64,000 bases of DNA, taken from assembly GCA_963711375.1 (NCBI GenBank), contig CAVQDV010000005.1, positions 1,116,001 through 1,180,000 on the forward strand, given 5' to 3'. Positions 1 to 8,555 of the stretch are shown one piece after another. Within the stretch, counting starts at the first letter, position 1. The number at the start of each line of letters is the position of its first letter. Origin of the DNA: CAVQDV01 sp963711375. GTDB lineage: Bacteria > Pseudomonadota > Gammaproteobacteria > Coxiellales > Coxiellaceae. The position numbers were made by a program, and so were the translations under genes. Below the pieces are notes generated by a model. The model ran no database searches, was not told where the DNA came from, and saw nothing but the letters and a program-made list of their open reading frames with translations.

Positions 1-59
1 GAAATATCAACGGCAGATAAGATTCGAAAATGCTTAATACCTAGCTGCGATATTGTCAC
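1..59 (-). CDS. recF: RecF N-terminus (partial, runs off the window)
   Basis: Reading the minus strand from a GTG at 59 gives 19 residues that begin MTISQLGIKHFRILSAVDI, which fits the RecF start (short beta strand, then the FR.L motif). RecF is the SMC-like ATPase that loads RecA at single-strand gaps. The gene follows dnaN by 12 bases in the usual dnaA-dnaN-recF order and must continue to the left of the window. Only the start is visible, so the call rests on the motif and the order. Confidence 0.8.
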   Translation of the reverse strand, partial: MTISQLGIKHFRILSAVDI

Positions 60-71
60 GAAAAAGCTACC

Positions 72-1181
72 CTATAAGCGCATGGGCATCACGACGAAGA
101 TGCTTTCTTGGATGGGCTCCGCTTCTTCAATACGTATGCTGCCGTCTGATTCAGAAAACATTAAGCGCACTTTTGTCTGGCGCAAAACGTTGAGAACATC
201 GATGAGATAGCTGATGTTAAAGCCAATATCGATATCATCTCCTTGATAGTCTATTTCAATTTCTTCTTCCGCCGTTTCTTGTTCTGGATTATTGGCAATA
301 ATGCGAAGCAAATTTTGGCGAAATTCAAAGCGAATTCCATGGAATTTGTCATTGCAGAGAACAGAAGCGCGATTTAGAGCCTGTTTAAGCTCAGATCGAT
401 CCAAATCAACCACATATTTTCCCTTTTTGGGGATGACACGGGTGTAGTCTGGGAAACGGCTTTCAATGAGTTTTGATGTAAAGGCAAATTGTTCGCTACT
501 GACGCGAATATGGTTAGTACTGACGGCAATTGTCACGATCGAGTCGTCTTCTTGCAATAACCGCGATAACTCTAAAATTCCTTTTCTGGGCACGATGATT
601 TGAATTCGCTGATCTAATTGAATAGGCGCGTCAATAACCGTTGTTGCTAAGCGATGGCCATCCGTCGCAACGGCTCTCAGGGAATTTCTTTGAAGTTCAA
701 GTAACAAGCCATTCAAGTAAAATCGTGCATCTTGCTGCGCGATAGCGAAAGATGTCGACTGAAGCAGGGTTTTTAGATCCTTTTGAGTGATTTTAAGCGA
801 AACTTGAGTCTTTTGGGCCTCTGAACTCGGAAATTCATCGGCTGGGAGGGTTGATAAAACAAATCGGCTTTGGCCCGAAGTAAGAACCGCTCGATCTTTT
901 TCAACATAGAGTTCAATTGGAGCGGCATCTGGTAGAGCCTTGCAAATATCAATAAGCTTCCGACCAGGAAGAGTTATCATATTGTCTTTTTCTGGAGGCT
1001 GCTCAAGATTAGCCTGTCCAATTAATTCAATTTCAAGATCAGTTCCAGTAAAAGATAGTTTACCATCCTTTACTGAAAGTAGAACATGGGATAAAATCGG
1101 AACAGTCTGTTTTCGCTCCACTACGCCGATAACCGTTTGCAAAGGGTTAAGCAAAGTTTCTCGTAAGGTATAAAGTTTCAT
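72..1181 (-). CDS. dnaN: DNA polymerase III sliding clamp, beta subunit
   Basis: This 369-residue protein is the ring-shaped processivity clamp that holds DNA polymerase III, MutS and other partners on DNA. The N-terminus (MKLYTLRETLLNPL) and the C-terminal MPMRL, the end that helps form the peptide-binding pocket, are both typical, and the length matches the family. It lies 11 bases after dnaA and 12 bases before recF on the same strand, so the three are probably one operon transcribed from upstream of dnaA. Nothing looks damaged. Confidence 0.97.
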   Translation of the reverse strand: MKLYTLRETLLNPLQTVIGVVERKQTVPILSHVLLSVKDGKLSFTGTDLEIELIGQANLEQPPEKDNMITLPGRKLIDICKALPDAAPIELYVEKDRAVLTSGQSRFVLSTLPADEFPSSEAQKTQVSLKITQKDLKTLLQSTSFAIAQQDARFYLNGLLLELQRNSLRAVATDGHRLATTVIDAPIQLDQRIQIIVPRKGILELSRLLQEDDSIVTIAVSTNHIRVSSEQFAFTSKLIESRFPDYTRVIPKKGKYVVDLDRSELKQALNRASVLCNDKFHGIRFEFRQNLLRIIANNPEQETAEEEIEIDYQGDDIDIGFNISYLIDVLNVLRQTKVRLMFSESDGSIRIEEAEPIQESIFVVMPMRL

Positions 1182-1192
1182 CCGTCCAACTC

Positions 1193-2584
1193 CTAGGCCG
1201 ATAAGGTTCTCAGTAAGTTTTTATAATCCTCTTGGATATCTAATGAGCTACCCAAGAGTTCTTTGATTTTACGACAAGCGTGCAAGACTGTTGTGTGGTC
1301 TCTTCCGCCGAAAGCATCACCAATTTCAGGTAAACTATGGCTCGTAAGCTCTTTTGCTAAAGCCATCGCCAACTGTCGAGGTCTAGCGACAGAGCGATTG
1401 CGACGTTTTGAGAGAAGATCTGCAACCTTAATTTTGTAGTATTCGGCGACTGTTTTTTGAATATTATCGATCGTGACCAGTTTCGCCTGCAAAGTGAGCA
1501 AATCTTTAAGTGCCTCACGAGCAAAATCAACCGTAATTTCATTGCCGGTAAAGTGCGCGTTGGCAATAACACGCTTTAAAGCACCTTCTAGTTCACGAAC
1601 ATTCGATTGAATATGTTTGGCAATGAAAAATGCGACTTCGCTAGTCAGATGAATATTAGCCTGCTGGGCTTTACTAATTAAAATGGCGACTCGAGTTTCA
1701 AGTTCTGGGGGTTCGATGGCGATAGTGAGGCCCCAACCAAATCGAGATTTTAAGCGCTCTTCTAATCCATTAATTTCCTTAGGATATCGGTCGCAGGTAA
1801 GAACAATTTGCTGATGACTATCCAGCAGGGAATTAAATGTGTGGAAAAACTCCTCTTGAGAGCGCTCCTTGCCAGCAAAAAACTGGATGTCGTCAATTAA
1901 GAGACAATTTACGGAACGATAGTAACGTTTAAATTCGTTCATGGCATTGCGTTGAAGCGCCTTAATCATATCAGCGACAAAACGTTCAGAATGAAGGTAA
2001 AGTACCTTAGCATTCGGATTATTTTTCAAAATAAAATTGCCGATGGCATGTGTTAAGTGAGTTTTACCAAGACCAACACCGCCGTAAACAAAAAGTGGGT
2101 TATAGGCTTTTCCGGGATTTTCGGAAACCTGTTGAGAAGCGGCACGCGCCAGCTGGTTCGATTTACCTTCTACGAAAGATTCAAAAGTAAAAAGCGGATT
2201 TAAATTGGTGCTATTGGAGTTTTCATTCGATTTGCCAAAACTTATTTGGGGCTTTTGGGTATTTTGTGTGGTTGAAACTTGGGGAAGGGGCCTGTTTTCT
2301 GCAGGATTCACGTCCTTTTTAGTGCCGATCATGAGGCGAACGGTGAGAGGATTGCCTTCTGTAATAGCGGAAACGGTGGTTTGAATTTGTTCGAGAAAAT
2401 GATCGTTTACCCAGCTTTTTACAAATTCATTAGGCGCTAGCAAATTGAGAGATTGACCATCGATCTCAGCTTGTAGAGGGCGAATCCAAGTTTGATATTT
2501 TTGCGCAGGTAATTGCATTTCATCACGCAAATAATCGAGGCACTTTTCCCACAATTCAGCGGATTCTGATAAAACCTTATACAT
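1193..2584 (-). CDS. dnaA: Chromosomal replication initiator DnaA
   Basis: This 463-residue AAA+ protein binds DnaA boxes at the origin and opens DNA. Domain I spans about residues 1-90, followed by a low-complexity linker (90-130). The AAA+ core has the Walker A motif GGVGLGKTH (168-176), Walker B LLIDDIQFF (about 228-236), a box VII region with LEERLKSRFGWG, and sensor 2 NVRELEGAL. Domain IV carries the DNA-binding signature GGRDHTTVLHA near residue 425. It heads the dnaA-dnaN-recF cluster. Only 67 bases separate it from pyrB upstream, and no convincing cluster of TTATCCACA-like boxes is visible there, so the origin is probably elsewhere. Confidence 0.98.
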   Translation of the reverse strand: MYKVLSESAELWEKCLDYLRDEMQLPAQKYQTWIRPLQAEIDGQSLNLLAPNEFVKSWVNDHFLEQIQTTVSAITEGNPLTVRLMIGTKKDVNPAENRPLPQVSTTQNTQKPQISFGKSNENSNSTNLNPLFTFESFVEGKSNQLARAASQQVSENPGKAYNPLFVYGGVGLGKTHLTHAIGNFILKNNPNAKVLYLHSERFVADMIKALQRNAMNEFKRYYRSVNCLLIDDIQFFAGKERSQEEFFHTFNSLLDSHQQIVLTCDRYPKEINGLEERLKSRFGWGLTIAIEPPELETRVAILISKAQQANIHLTSEVAFFIAKHIQSNVRELEGALKRVIANAHFTGNEITVDFAREALKDLLTLQAKLVTIDNIQKTVAEYYKIKVADLLSKRRNRSVARPRQLAMALAKELTSHSLPEIGDAFGGRDHTTVLHACRKIKELLGSSLDIQEDYKNLLRTLSA

Positions 2585-2651
2585 GGATTTCCTTTAGGGA
2601 ACTTAGCTTAGGGCATTGCATTGTACTTAAGTTTAGTGGATGTTGCTACAC

Positions 2652-3593
2652 CTAAAGCGGAGGAAAAGACATCGTATCCAAAATGGCCATACGTATCGCG
2701 ACGCCATTCCGAACTTGTTCAAGAATAACGGATTGTGGACCATCCGCCACGGCGGAATCAATTTCCACCCCTCGATTAATTGGACCTGGATGCATAATAA
2801 TCGCATCGGGTTTCGCTGTTTTAATATTTTCTGACGTGAGACCGTATTCTTCAGCAAATCGATGAAGGTCCGGAAATTCCGTTTGTTCGATCCGTTCGCT
2901 TTGAATTCGGAGTGCCATGATAACGTCGGCGTCTTTTAGTCCCTCTTTTAGGTTCTGAAAAGTTTTAATGGCGGAATCCTCTATTTTTTCCGGTAAAAAA
3001 GTAGAAGGCGCGATGAGGCGAATATCTTTTACGCCCATCATTAATAATCCACGAATGCAGGAATTAGCAACGCGTGAATGCGCAATATCACCAATGATAG
3101 CCACGCTTAAATTCTCGAAATTTTTTTTATGTTGACGAATGGTTAATAAATCTAATAAAGCTTGCGTCGGATGACTATGTGACCCGTCGCCAGCATTAAT
3201 AATAGCTGTTTTCTCGAGTAATTTTGAAGTGATAAATTCCACGCTGTGATTTTCGCGGTGTCGAATTATAAAAATAGAAGTACCCATTGCTTCAAACGAT
3301 CGCACCGTGTCTATCAAAGATTCGCCTTTTTGCACCGAAGAATTCGATATTTCAGGGCTTATTACTATCGCACCTAATTTTTGGGCGGCAATTATAAAGG
3401 AATTTCGGGTTCGAGTGCTGGGCTCAAAAAATAAAGTAGTGACAATTTTTCCGGCGAGTGATTGTGCCTGCATTAATGATGAATAATCCGCTCGTGAAAA
3501 ATATTCAGCTTTATCGAGTAAATATTCAATTCCAGAACGATCGAGATTTTCGATTTTAATTAAACGATGAATTTTTGGTTTTGTAGTATTCAT
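2652..3593 (-). CDS. pyrB: Aspartate carbamoyltransferase catalytic subunit
   Basis: This enzyme joins carbamoyl phosphate and aspartate in the first committed step of pyrimidine synthesis. The carbamoyl phosphate loop FFEPSTRTRNSF is present, as are HPTQALLDLLTI and MHPGPINRGVEI, all diagnostic of PyrB rather than ornithine carbamoyltransferase. At 313 residues it is normal length. Its ATG overlaps the ruvX stop by four bases (ATGA), so yqgE-ruvX-pyrB look translationally coupled. No pyrI regulatory subunit lies next to it. Confidence 0.95.
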   Translation of the reverse strand: MNTTKPKIHRLIKIENLDRSGIEYLLDKAEYFSRADYSSLMQAQSLAGKIVTTLFFEPSTRTRNSFIIAAQKLGAIVISPEISNSSVQKGESLIDTVRSFEAMGTSIFIIRHRENHSVEFITSKLLEKTAIINAGDGSHSHPTQALLDLLTIRQHKKNFENLSVAIIGDIAHSRVANSCIRGLLMMGVKDIRLIAPSTFLPEKIEDSAIKTFQNLKEGLKDADVIMALRIQSERIEQTEFPDLHRFAEEYGLTSENIKTAKPDAIIMHPGPINRGVEIDSAVADGPQSVILEQVRNGVAIRMAILDTMSFPPL

Positions 3594-4021
3594 AAATTTT
3601 CCTCAGAATTTAGCCAACTTTCTAAAATAAATTTTGCAGCATATTGGTCGATTTCACTTTTCACCAGCATTTTATGCTCTTTTAAATAACTCTTTGCCGC
3701 CATCGTGGTGAGCCTTTCATCCACTAAAAAAACTGGCAATTTAAATTTTTCTTTTAAACGATTAGCAAATTTCCGTGCAGCAAACGTTAAGTGTTGTTCC
3801 GAGCCATCCATTTTATAAGGCAGCCCCACGATGAGCGCATCAGCTTGCCAGACTGAAATTAAATTTTCAATTTCTTCCCAATGGGGGATTCCATCAGTAG
3901 CGGCTAACGTTATAAGAGGATTTGCAGACTGAGTGATAGTTTGCCCAATGGCAATACCGATGCGTTTCAAACCAAAATCGAAGCCCAGCACGGTTTTTAT
4001 ATTGTGTGGGTCTTTAGGCAT
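3590..4021 (-). CDS. ruvX: RuvX/YqgF family pre-16S rRNA nuclease
   Basis: This 143-residue RNase H-fold protein is the essential YqgF/RuvX family, linked to 5' processing of 16S rRNA and first described as a Holliday-junction resolvase-like fold. Visible signs are the N-terminal LGFDFGLKRIGIAIG strand with its acidic residue, IVGLPYKMDGSEQ and VDERLTTMAAK, in the family order. It overlaps yqgE upstream by eight bases and pyrB downstream by four. The yqgE-ruvX pairing is widely conserved in gammaproteobacteria. Confidence 0.93.
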   Translation of the reverse strand: MPKDPHNIKTVLGFDFGLKRIGIAIGQTITQSANPLITLAATDGIPHWEEIENLISVWQADALIVGLPYKMDGSEQHLTFAARKFANRLKEKFKLPVFLVDERLTTMAAKSYLKEHKMLVKSEIDQYAAKFILESWLNSEENL

Positions 4022-4559
4022 TTCCTGTAAAATCGCTCATTTTTGTGATATCGAAGCCAATTAATTCAGCGGCTTTGTGCCACCGTTCATCAATGGGCAC
4101 ATCAAAAAGCAGGCCTAAATCAAAGGGGGCAATCACCCAATCATTACGGGCAAGTTCCTCTTCGAGTTGGCCGGCGTCCCAGCCGGTGTAACCCAACATC
4201 ACTAAATATCGTTTAGGACCTTTGCTTGTAGCAATTTGTCTTAGCGTTTCTTTTGAAGCGGAAATGACAATTTTCTCGCTTTCGCTAGGATCGCGCTGCT
4301 CGTAAATTACGAAACCATGCTCTTGCCCAATTGGACCGCCCATCAGCACGGGAATGCGTCGAACTTTTTCTGAAGCGATATCAATTTCCAGGTGATTCAG
4401 TACGTTTTCGAGCGTAATGTTCAGATGTTTGTTAATCACAAGACCCATCGAACCCTCGTCACTGTGTTCATAAAGATAAATAACTGATTTTGAAAAAATA
4501 GAATTTTTTAAGGCTGGTGTGGCGACAAGAAAATGGTTTTTGAGTGTTACGCTTTTCAT
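4014..4559 (-). CDS. yqgE: YqgE/AlgH family protein (DUF179)
   Basis: This is a conserved protein of unknown biochemical role. The family features seen are LKNHFLVATPAL near the start, GSMGLVINK, VLMGGPIGQEHGFVIY and the LGYTGWDAGQLEEELARNDW segment. The start was set at the ATG at 4559 (181 residues), which matches the family length. The same frame stays open upstream, but the extra 48 residues have no family character and overlap the pckA promoter region. It is divergent from pckA and heads the yqgE-ruvX-pyrB set. Confidence 0.92.
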   Translation of the reverse strand: MKSVTLKNHFLVATPALKNSIFSKSVIYLYEHSDEGSMGLVINKHLNITLENVLNHLEIDIASEKVRRIPVLMGGPIGQEHGFVIYEQRDPSESEKIVISASKETLRQIATSKGPKRYLVMLGYTGWDAGQLEEELARNDWVIAPFDLGLLFDVPIDERWHKAAELIGFDITKMSDFTGNA

Positions 4560-4680
4560 GTTGTGAATGATAGCATGATGACCATAAGAGGGGGAAGGTG
4601 AGGAGAGGTTTGGTTCTTGAGCTAGAGTCGAACGCTTTTGATGTAAATCCTGGAATATGGCTTTAATGTTCCGGGGATCT

Positions 4681-4709
4681 TTGACATAATGGCGCGAACA
4701 CACGCTAAT
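4681..4709 (+). promoter_or_regulatory. Candidate sigma-70 promoter for pckA
   Basis: A perfect TTGACA (4681-4686) is followed after 17 bases by GCTAAT (4704-4709). A TAATAA at 4706 with a 19-base spacer is an alternative. The start codon of pckA is at 4725, with GAGG at about 4715 as ribosome binding site. The call is by eye only. Confidence 0.45.
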
Positions 4710-4724
4710 AAATAGAGGTCCAGC

Positions 4725-6275
4725 ATGCCATCAAGTAATTCTAGTCCGCACACTCACATTGATTCAACGAATGAAGAATTGATCCGCCTTGCGCTTCTGA
4801 GAAAGGAAGTGGTTCAGGCTAAAAATGGGGCCTTAACGGCGATAACGGGTGATCGAACTGGCCGCTCACCGAAAGATCGTTACATCGTTCGAGACAAAAA
4901 CACCGAGAGTACTGTGGATTGGGGCGTCGTCAATCAAGCCATTTCCATCGAAATTATGGACACTTTGTGGAAGCGTGCTGAAAATTATTTAAAAGATAAA
5001 GAAACATTTGTATCTAATTTAAGTGTGGGCGAAGATGAGCATTATTCTCTTCCCGTAAAAGTCACGACAGACTTAGCATGGCATGCGATTTTTGTTCGCC
5101 ATTTATTTATTAGAACTCCGAGAAATTTGAGTCAAGAAAAACAATGGACCATGCTGAATGCTTCTGGATTAAATGTAGATCCCAAGGTTGATGGCACCAA
5201 TAGCGAGTCCACATTAATTTTGGATTTTACTAATCGTCGAATATTATTGATAGGCTTAAAATATGCTGGTGAAATGAAAAAGGCTATGTTTACCGTATTA
5301 AATTATTTTTTGCCAGTAGACGATGTGTTGCCCATGCACTGTGCTGCAAACCTTGGCGAAGACCAAGATGTGGCTTTATTTTTCGGCTTATCTGGAACTG
5401 GAAAAACCACATTGTCCTCTGACCCCGATCGGTATTTAATTGGTGATGATGAACATGGCTGGTCAAAAACAGGTGTATTTAATTTTGAAGGCGGTTGCTA
5501 TGCTAAATGTATAGATTTGTCCCAAGAACGCGAACCCATTATTTGGACCGCGATTCGTGATGGCGCTATCATGGAAAATGTGGTGTTAGATTCTAAAACC
5601 TTGGAACCTGATTATGGTGATACGCGTTACACGCAAAATACTCGCGCGGCTTATCCGAGAGAATTTATCGAAAAAAGAGTGTTAGAAAATAAGGGCGGAA
5701 TTCCAAAATCCGTTTTATTTTTAAGCTGTGATTTATACGGAGTTTTGCCACCGGTTTCTTTATTAACGAAAGAGCAAGCGGCATATTATTTTTTAAGTGG
5801 CTATACGGCTCTAGTGGGCAGCACAGAAATGGGTAGTGGTGCCGGTATAAAACCTACTTTTAGTACTTGTTTTGGCGCTCCATTTTTTCCACGGCCTGCA
5901 AGTGTTTATGCCGATTTATTGATGAAACGAATCGAGGAATCTGGGGCACAAGTTTATTTAATTAATACAGGTTGGTCTAAAGGGGCCTATGGGCAAGGCG
6001 GTAAGCGTTTTTCAATTCCTGTCACTCGTGCTGTAGTTACAGCTGCAATTTCTGGGGAATTAATTCATGCAGAATCGAAGATATTGCCGGGCTTTAATTT
6101 CCGTGTGCCAGTTCATGTGAAAGGCGTGGAGGATAATCTGCTTGATCCTAGCAAAGGCTGGCAAAACCCTGCGCAATATCGCGAAAATAATCAGGAATTA
6201 ATTCAGAAATTTATTGATAATTTTGCTCAGTTTGATGTGCCGGCAAAAGTTGCGGAAGCGGGGCCCAAAGGGTAG
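4725..6275 (+). CDS. pckA: Phosphoenolpyruvate carboxykinase (ATP)
   Basis: This enzyme converts oxaloacetate and ATP to phosphoenolpyruvate, CO2 and ADP, the gateway of gluconeogenesis. That suits an intracellular organism feeding on amino acids. The ATP-type enzyme is shown by TGDRTGRSPKDRYIV near the N-terminus and the phosphate loop GLSGTGKTTLSSDP (from about residue 222), followed by LIGDDEHGW with the metal-binding acidic residues. Downstream come GGCYAK and the adenine-binding region. At 516 residues it is full length. It is transcribed alone, divergent from yqgE, and ends just before a very large inverted repeat. Confidence 0.97.
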   Translation: MPSSNSSPHTHIDSTNEELIRLALLRKEVVQAKNGALTAITGDRTGRSPKDRYIVRDKNTESTVDWGVVNQAISIEIMDTLWKRAENYLKDKETFVSNLSVGEDEHYSLPVKVTTDLAWHAIFVRHLFIRTPRNLSQEKQWTMLNASGLNVDPKVDGTNSESTLILDFTNRRILLIGLKYAGEMKKAMFTVLNYFLPVDDVLPMHCAANLGEDQDVALFFGLSGTGKTTLSSDPDRYLIGDDEHGWSKTGVFNFEGGCYAKCIDLSQEREPIIWTAIRDGAIMENVVLDSKTLEPDYGDTRYTQNTRAAYPREFIEKRVLENKGGIPKSVLFLSCDLYGVLPPVSLLTKEQAAYYFLSGYTALVGSTEMGSGAGIKPTFSTCFGAPFFPRPASVYADLLMKRIEESGAQVYLINTGWSKGAYGQGGKRFSIPVTRAVVTAAISGELIHAESKILPGFNFRVPVHVKGVEDNLLDPSKGWQNPAQYRENNQELIQKFIDNFAQFDVPAKVAEAGPKG

Positions 6276-6283
6276 AGGAAGGA

Positions 6284-6502
6284 GTTCCCGCTTAAGATTT
6301 TGGTTCTCGGTTTTTTTTTGGCACGGCTCCCGAGCAGACTGTCTAGGAGGGGAGCTTTCAAGACCGCGCACTAGCACATCCCTGTGGCGCTTCGTCTTCG
6401 GCCCGTCCGGGGCCGAAACGATCTTGAAAGCTCCCCTCCTAGACAGTCTGCTCGGGAGCCGTGCCAAAAAAAAAACCGAGAACCAAAATCTTAAGCGGGA
6501 AC
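6284..6502. repeat. Large near-perfect inverted repeat (about 80-bp arms)
   Basis: The left arm 6284-6363 and right arm 6422-6502 are reverse complements along their whole length apart from one base in a T9/A10 run. They are separated by a 58-base loop that itself has a small stem around 6400-6416 (TTCGGCCC and GGGCCGAA). The arms end in GTTCCCGC and GCGGGAAC, a motif shared with smaller hairpins in this window (22945, 24333). It contains no convincing gene. It could be a non-autonomous mobile element, or it could act as a very strong transcription stop after pckA. Confidence 0.9.
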
Positions 6503-6623
6503 GGGTGGTGGGTATCGGGGAGCACGGAACAGACTTTGGTTCTTTATTCCCACTCCCCTTGCAGGAGAGGCTAGTGCGGGAGAGGGGTACTGAGGGGTAT
6601 TAATCTTCCCTTTCGCCACAGCA

Positions 6624-7322
6624 GTGAGAAAAAAGACAGTGAATGACATCCCTGGAAATTTAGCGAAAATAAAAGAGCTCATAAATTTTTATGAAAATAA
6701 ATATCATCGACCTTTGGGGTCGGTGAAATTAATAGTCGTGACTAAGGGGCAATCTCCAGAGAACATTAAGTTAGCTTTTGAGGCAGGGCAGAGGGATTTT
6801 GGTGAAAATTATGTGCAGGAGTTTTTGAGCAAACGGGAATTTTTATCGGAATTAACAGCGAATTGGCATTTTGTTGGGAGAATTCAATCTAATAAAACGC
6901 GGGAAATTGCTGAGAATTTTTCTTGGGTGCATTCAGTAGATCGGGAAAAAATCGCGCAGCGACTAAATGAACAAAGACCAGAAGCTTTATCTAAATTAAA
7001 TATTTGTGTAGAAGTAAATATTAGTAAAGACCCCAATAAATCTGGGATTAGTGAAACAGAAATTTTTGCACTGGCAAAATATATCTCAGAATGCAAAAAT
7101 TTAAATTTGCGCGGATTGATGACAATTTTGCATGAAACAAAGGATTTTTCGCAACAGTTGTCTTCCTTTAAAAAAATGGCTAAATTACAAGATGATTTAA
7201 TAACGGCAGGGTTTTCCTTGGACACTTTGTCGCTGGGAATGTCAGGAGATTTTGAGGCCGCCATTGCAGCCGGTGCTACGCACGTAAGAATTGGGCAGGC
7301 AATTTTTGGGAGGAGGATTTAG
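6624..7322 (+). CDS. yggS: YggS/PLPBP family pyridoxal phosphate-binding protein
   Basis: This is a PLP-binding homeostasis protein of the alanine racemase-like fold. It carries PLP and balances vitamin B6 and amino-acid pools without a known catalytic reaction. The signs are LIVVTKG with the cofactor lysine, FGENYVQE, WHFVGRIQSNK and the C-terminal LGMSGDFEAAIAAGATHVRIG. The frame opens with GTG at 6624. A second GTG at 6639 (VNDIPGNL) matches the family's usual N-terminus better and may be the true start. A yggT gene follows, as in many gammaproteobacteria. Confidence 0.92.
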   Translation: MRKKTVNDIPGNLAKIKELINFYENKYHRPLGSVKLIVVTKGQSPENIKLAFEAGQRDFGENYVQEFLSKREFLSELTANWHFVGRIQSNKTREIAENFSWVHSVDREKIAQRLNEQRPEALSKLNICVEVNISKDPNKSGISETEIFALAKYISECKNLNLRGLMTILHETKDFSQQLSSFKKMAKLQDDLITAGFSLDTLSLGMSGDFEAAIAAGATHVRIGQAIFGRRI

Positions 7323-7326
7323 CAAC

Positions 7327-7431
7327 GGAATATACCTGTTGGGTCTCAATTTCCGGCTTTTGGTTTTGCCCAAGGCTAAAAAAACTCGGCAATATACCCG
7401 TAGCGTCTCACTTTCAGGCTTTTGCTTATGC
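7327..7431. repeat. Imperfect direct repeat, two copies of about 43 bp
   Basis: 7327-7370 and 7388-7431 align at roughly 80 percent by eye (AATATACC, GTCTCA, TTTC.GGCTTTTG shared), offset by about 62 bases, in the yggS-yggT gap. No function is evident. Confidence 0.6.
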
Positions 7432-7465
7432 TTTTTTTGGGCCAGGTTTTTAATAGAGGTTTTTT

Positions 7466-8047
7466 ATGCAAATACTTTTTTCAGCTTTATATTTTGTATT
7501 AAGTTTGTTTTTTGATCTTTACATTTTTATATTATTATTACGGCTCTTGTTTCAAAAGCTCGGTGCCTCTTGGCATAATCCAATATCGCAATTTGTCATT
7601 AAATTTACAGAGCCCGTGATAAGGCCTTTGCGGAGAATTATCCCTGGATTTCGTGGCTTTGATCTATCCATCGTGTTTGTCGTATTAATTTTAGAAATGA
7701 TTGATGCGTGGTTGTTGGGTGCTCTCCATTTTAGATTGTTTTTTGGATTCTGGAGTGTTCTGATGATCGCGATAGGAGATTTATTTCTTAATCTCAGCAA
7801 CATTTATTTTTATGCTATTATTATTAGCTCGCTCATGAGTTGGTTTCCTCTCCTGCAAAATAACGCTCTTGGCGTAGTGGCAAGACTCATCAGCAATCCT
7901 TTTTTAAATCTATTTCGTCGATTCATCCCGCCTATTTCTGGAATGGATCTTTCACCACTTTTTGCCCTGGTCAGTTTGATGCTGATGAATTATCTCGTTT
8001 TCAGACCAATAATCTCATTAGGTGCTCAATTAGCAATTAAACACTAA
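7466..8047 (+). CDS. yggT: YggT family integral membrane protein
   Basis: This 193-residue protein has two YggT repeats, each a pair of hydrophobic helices around a conserved loop. The loops read SQFVIKFTEPVIRPLRRIIPG (first half) and LISNPFLNLFRRFIPPISGMDLSP (second half), the family hallmark. YggT proteins are inner-membrane proteins of uncertain role, related to the CCB3/SepG-type family. The gene follows yggS in the common order. Start ATG 7466 gives a hydrophobic first helix directly. Confidence 0.92.
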   Translation: MQILFSALYFVLSLFFDLYIFILLLRLLFQKLGASWHNPISQFVIKFTEPVIRPLRRIIPGFRGFDLSIVFVVLILEMIDAWLLGALHFRLFFGFWSVLMIAIGDLFLNLSNIYFYAIIISSLMSWFPLLQNNALGVVARLISNPFLNLFRRFIPPISGMDLSPLFALVSLMLMNYLVFRPIISLGAQLAIKH

Positions 8048-8106
8048 ACCGATTGCCTTCTGAAATTTTTTCGATTAGCATGTACAAGAATAGTTAGGAG
8101 TATTGA

Positions 8107-8433
8107 ATGAGCGATCTCATCACAGCCACAACCGACGAAAATTTTTTGGTTGATGTGCTTCAAGCTGATAAACCCGTTTTAGTTGATTTTTGGGCCCCCT
8201 GGTGCGGTCCTTGCAAGGCTATTGCGCCAGTTTTGGAAGAGCTCGCGAAAGAATACGAAGGAAAGGTTAAGTTCGTGAAACTGAATGTTGACGACAATAA
8301 TGAAACACCGGCAAAATACGGTGTGCGTGGCATTCCAAGCCTGATCCTTTATAAGAATGGCGATGTTGTTGGAACGAAGGTGGGTATGCAGCCCAAATCG
8401 CAGCTAGCAGCATTTTTAAATGAACATATTTAG
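8107..8433 (+). CDS. trxA: Thioredoxin 1
   Basis: This 108-residue cytosolic disulfide reductase has the active site WCGPC at residues 32-36 in the DFWAPWCGPCKA context. The cis-proline segment RGIPSLILYKNG and the family length are both right. A ribosome binding site (TAGGAG) sits before ATG 8107. It directly precedes rho, the classic gammaproteobacterial trxA-rho order, with 122 bases between them. Confidence 0.97.
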   Translation: MSDLITATTDENFLVDVLQADKPVLVDFWAPWCGPCKAIAPVLEELAKEYEGKVKFVKLNVDDNNETPAKYGVRGIPSLILYKNGDVVGTKVGMQPKSQLAAFLNEHI

Positions 8434-8555
8434 GGCGTTATTAACCAGTAGAATCTTCGCCTAACCTATATATCCCCAATATCTTGGAATACTCCAAAAC
8501 TTCACGTTAACCAATTTCCCGCAATTCAATTCAACAAAAGAGAGAAAAAACCAAT

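Noticed and set aside
4560..4703. N-terminal extension of yqgE
   Set aside because: The frame is open, but the extra 48 residues have no family similarity and cover the divergent promoter region; the ATG at 4559 gives the usual length.
6198..6603. Coding frames on both strands through the large inverted repeat
   Set aside because: They are mirror images created by the palindrome, overlap the end of pckA and lack plausible starts.
7291..7515. Coding frame between yggS and yggT
   Set aside because: It overlaps the end of yggS and the start of yggT, runs through the 43-bp direct repeat and has no protein-like character or start signal.
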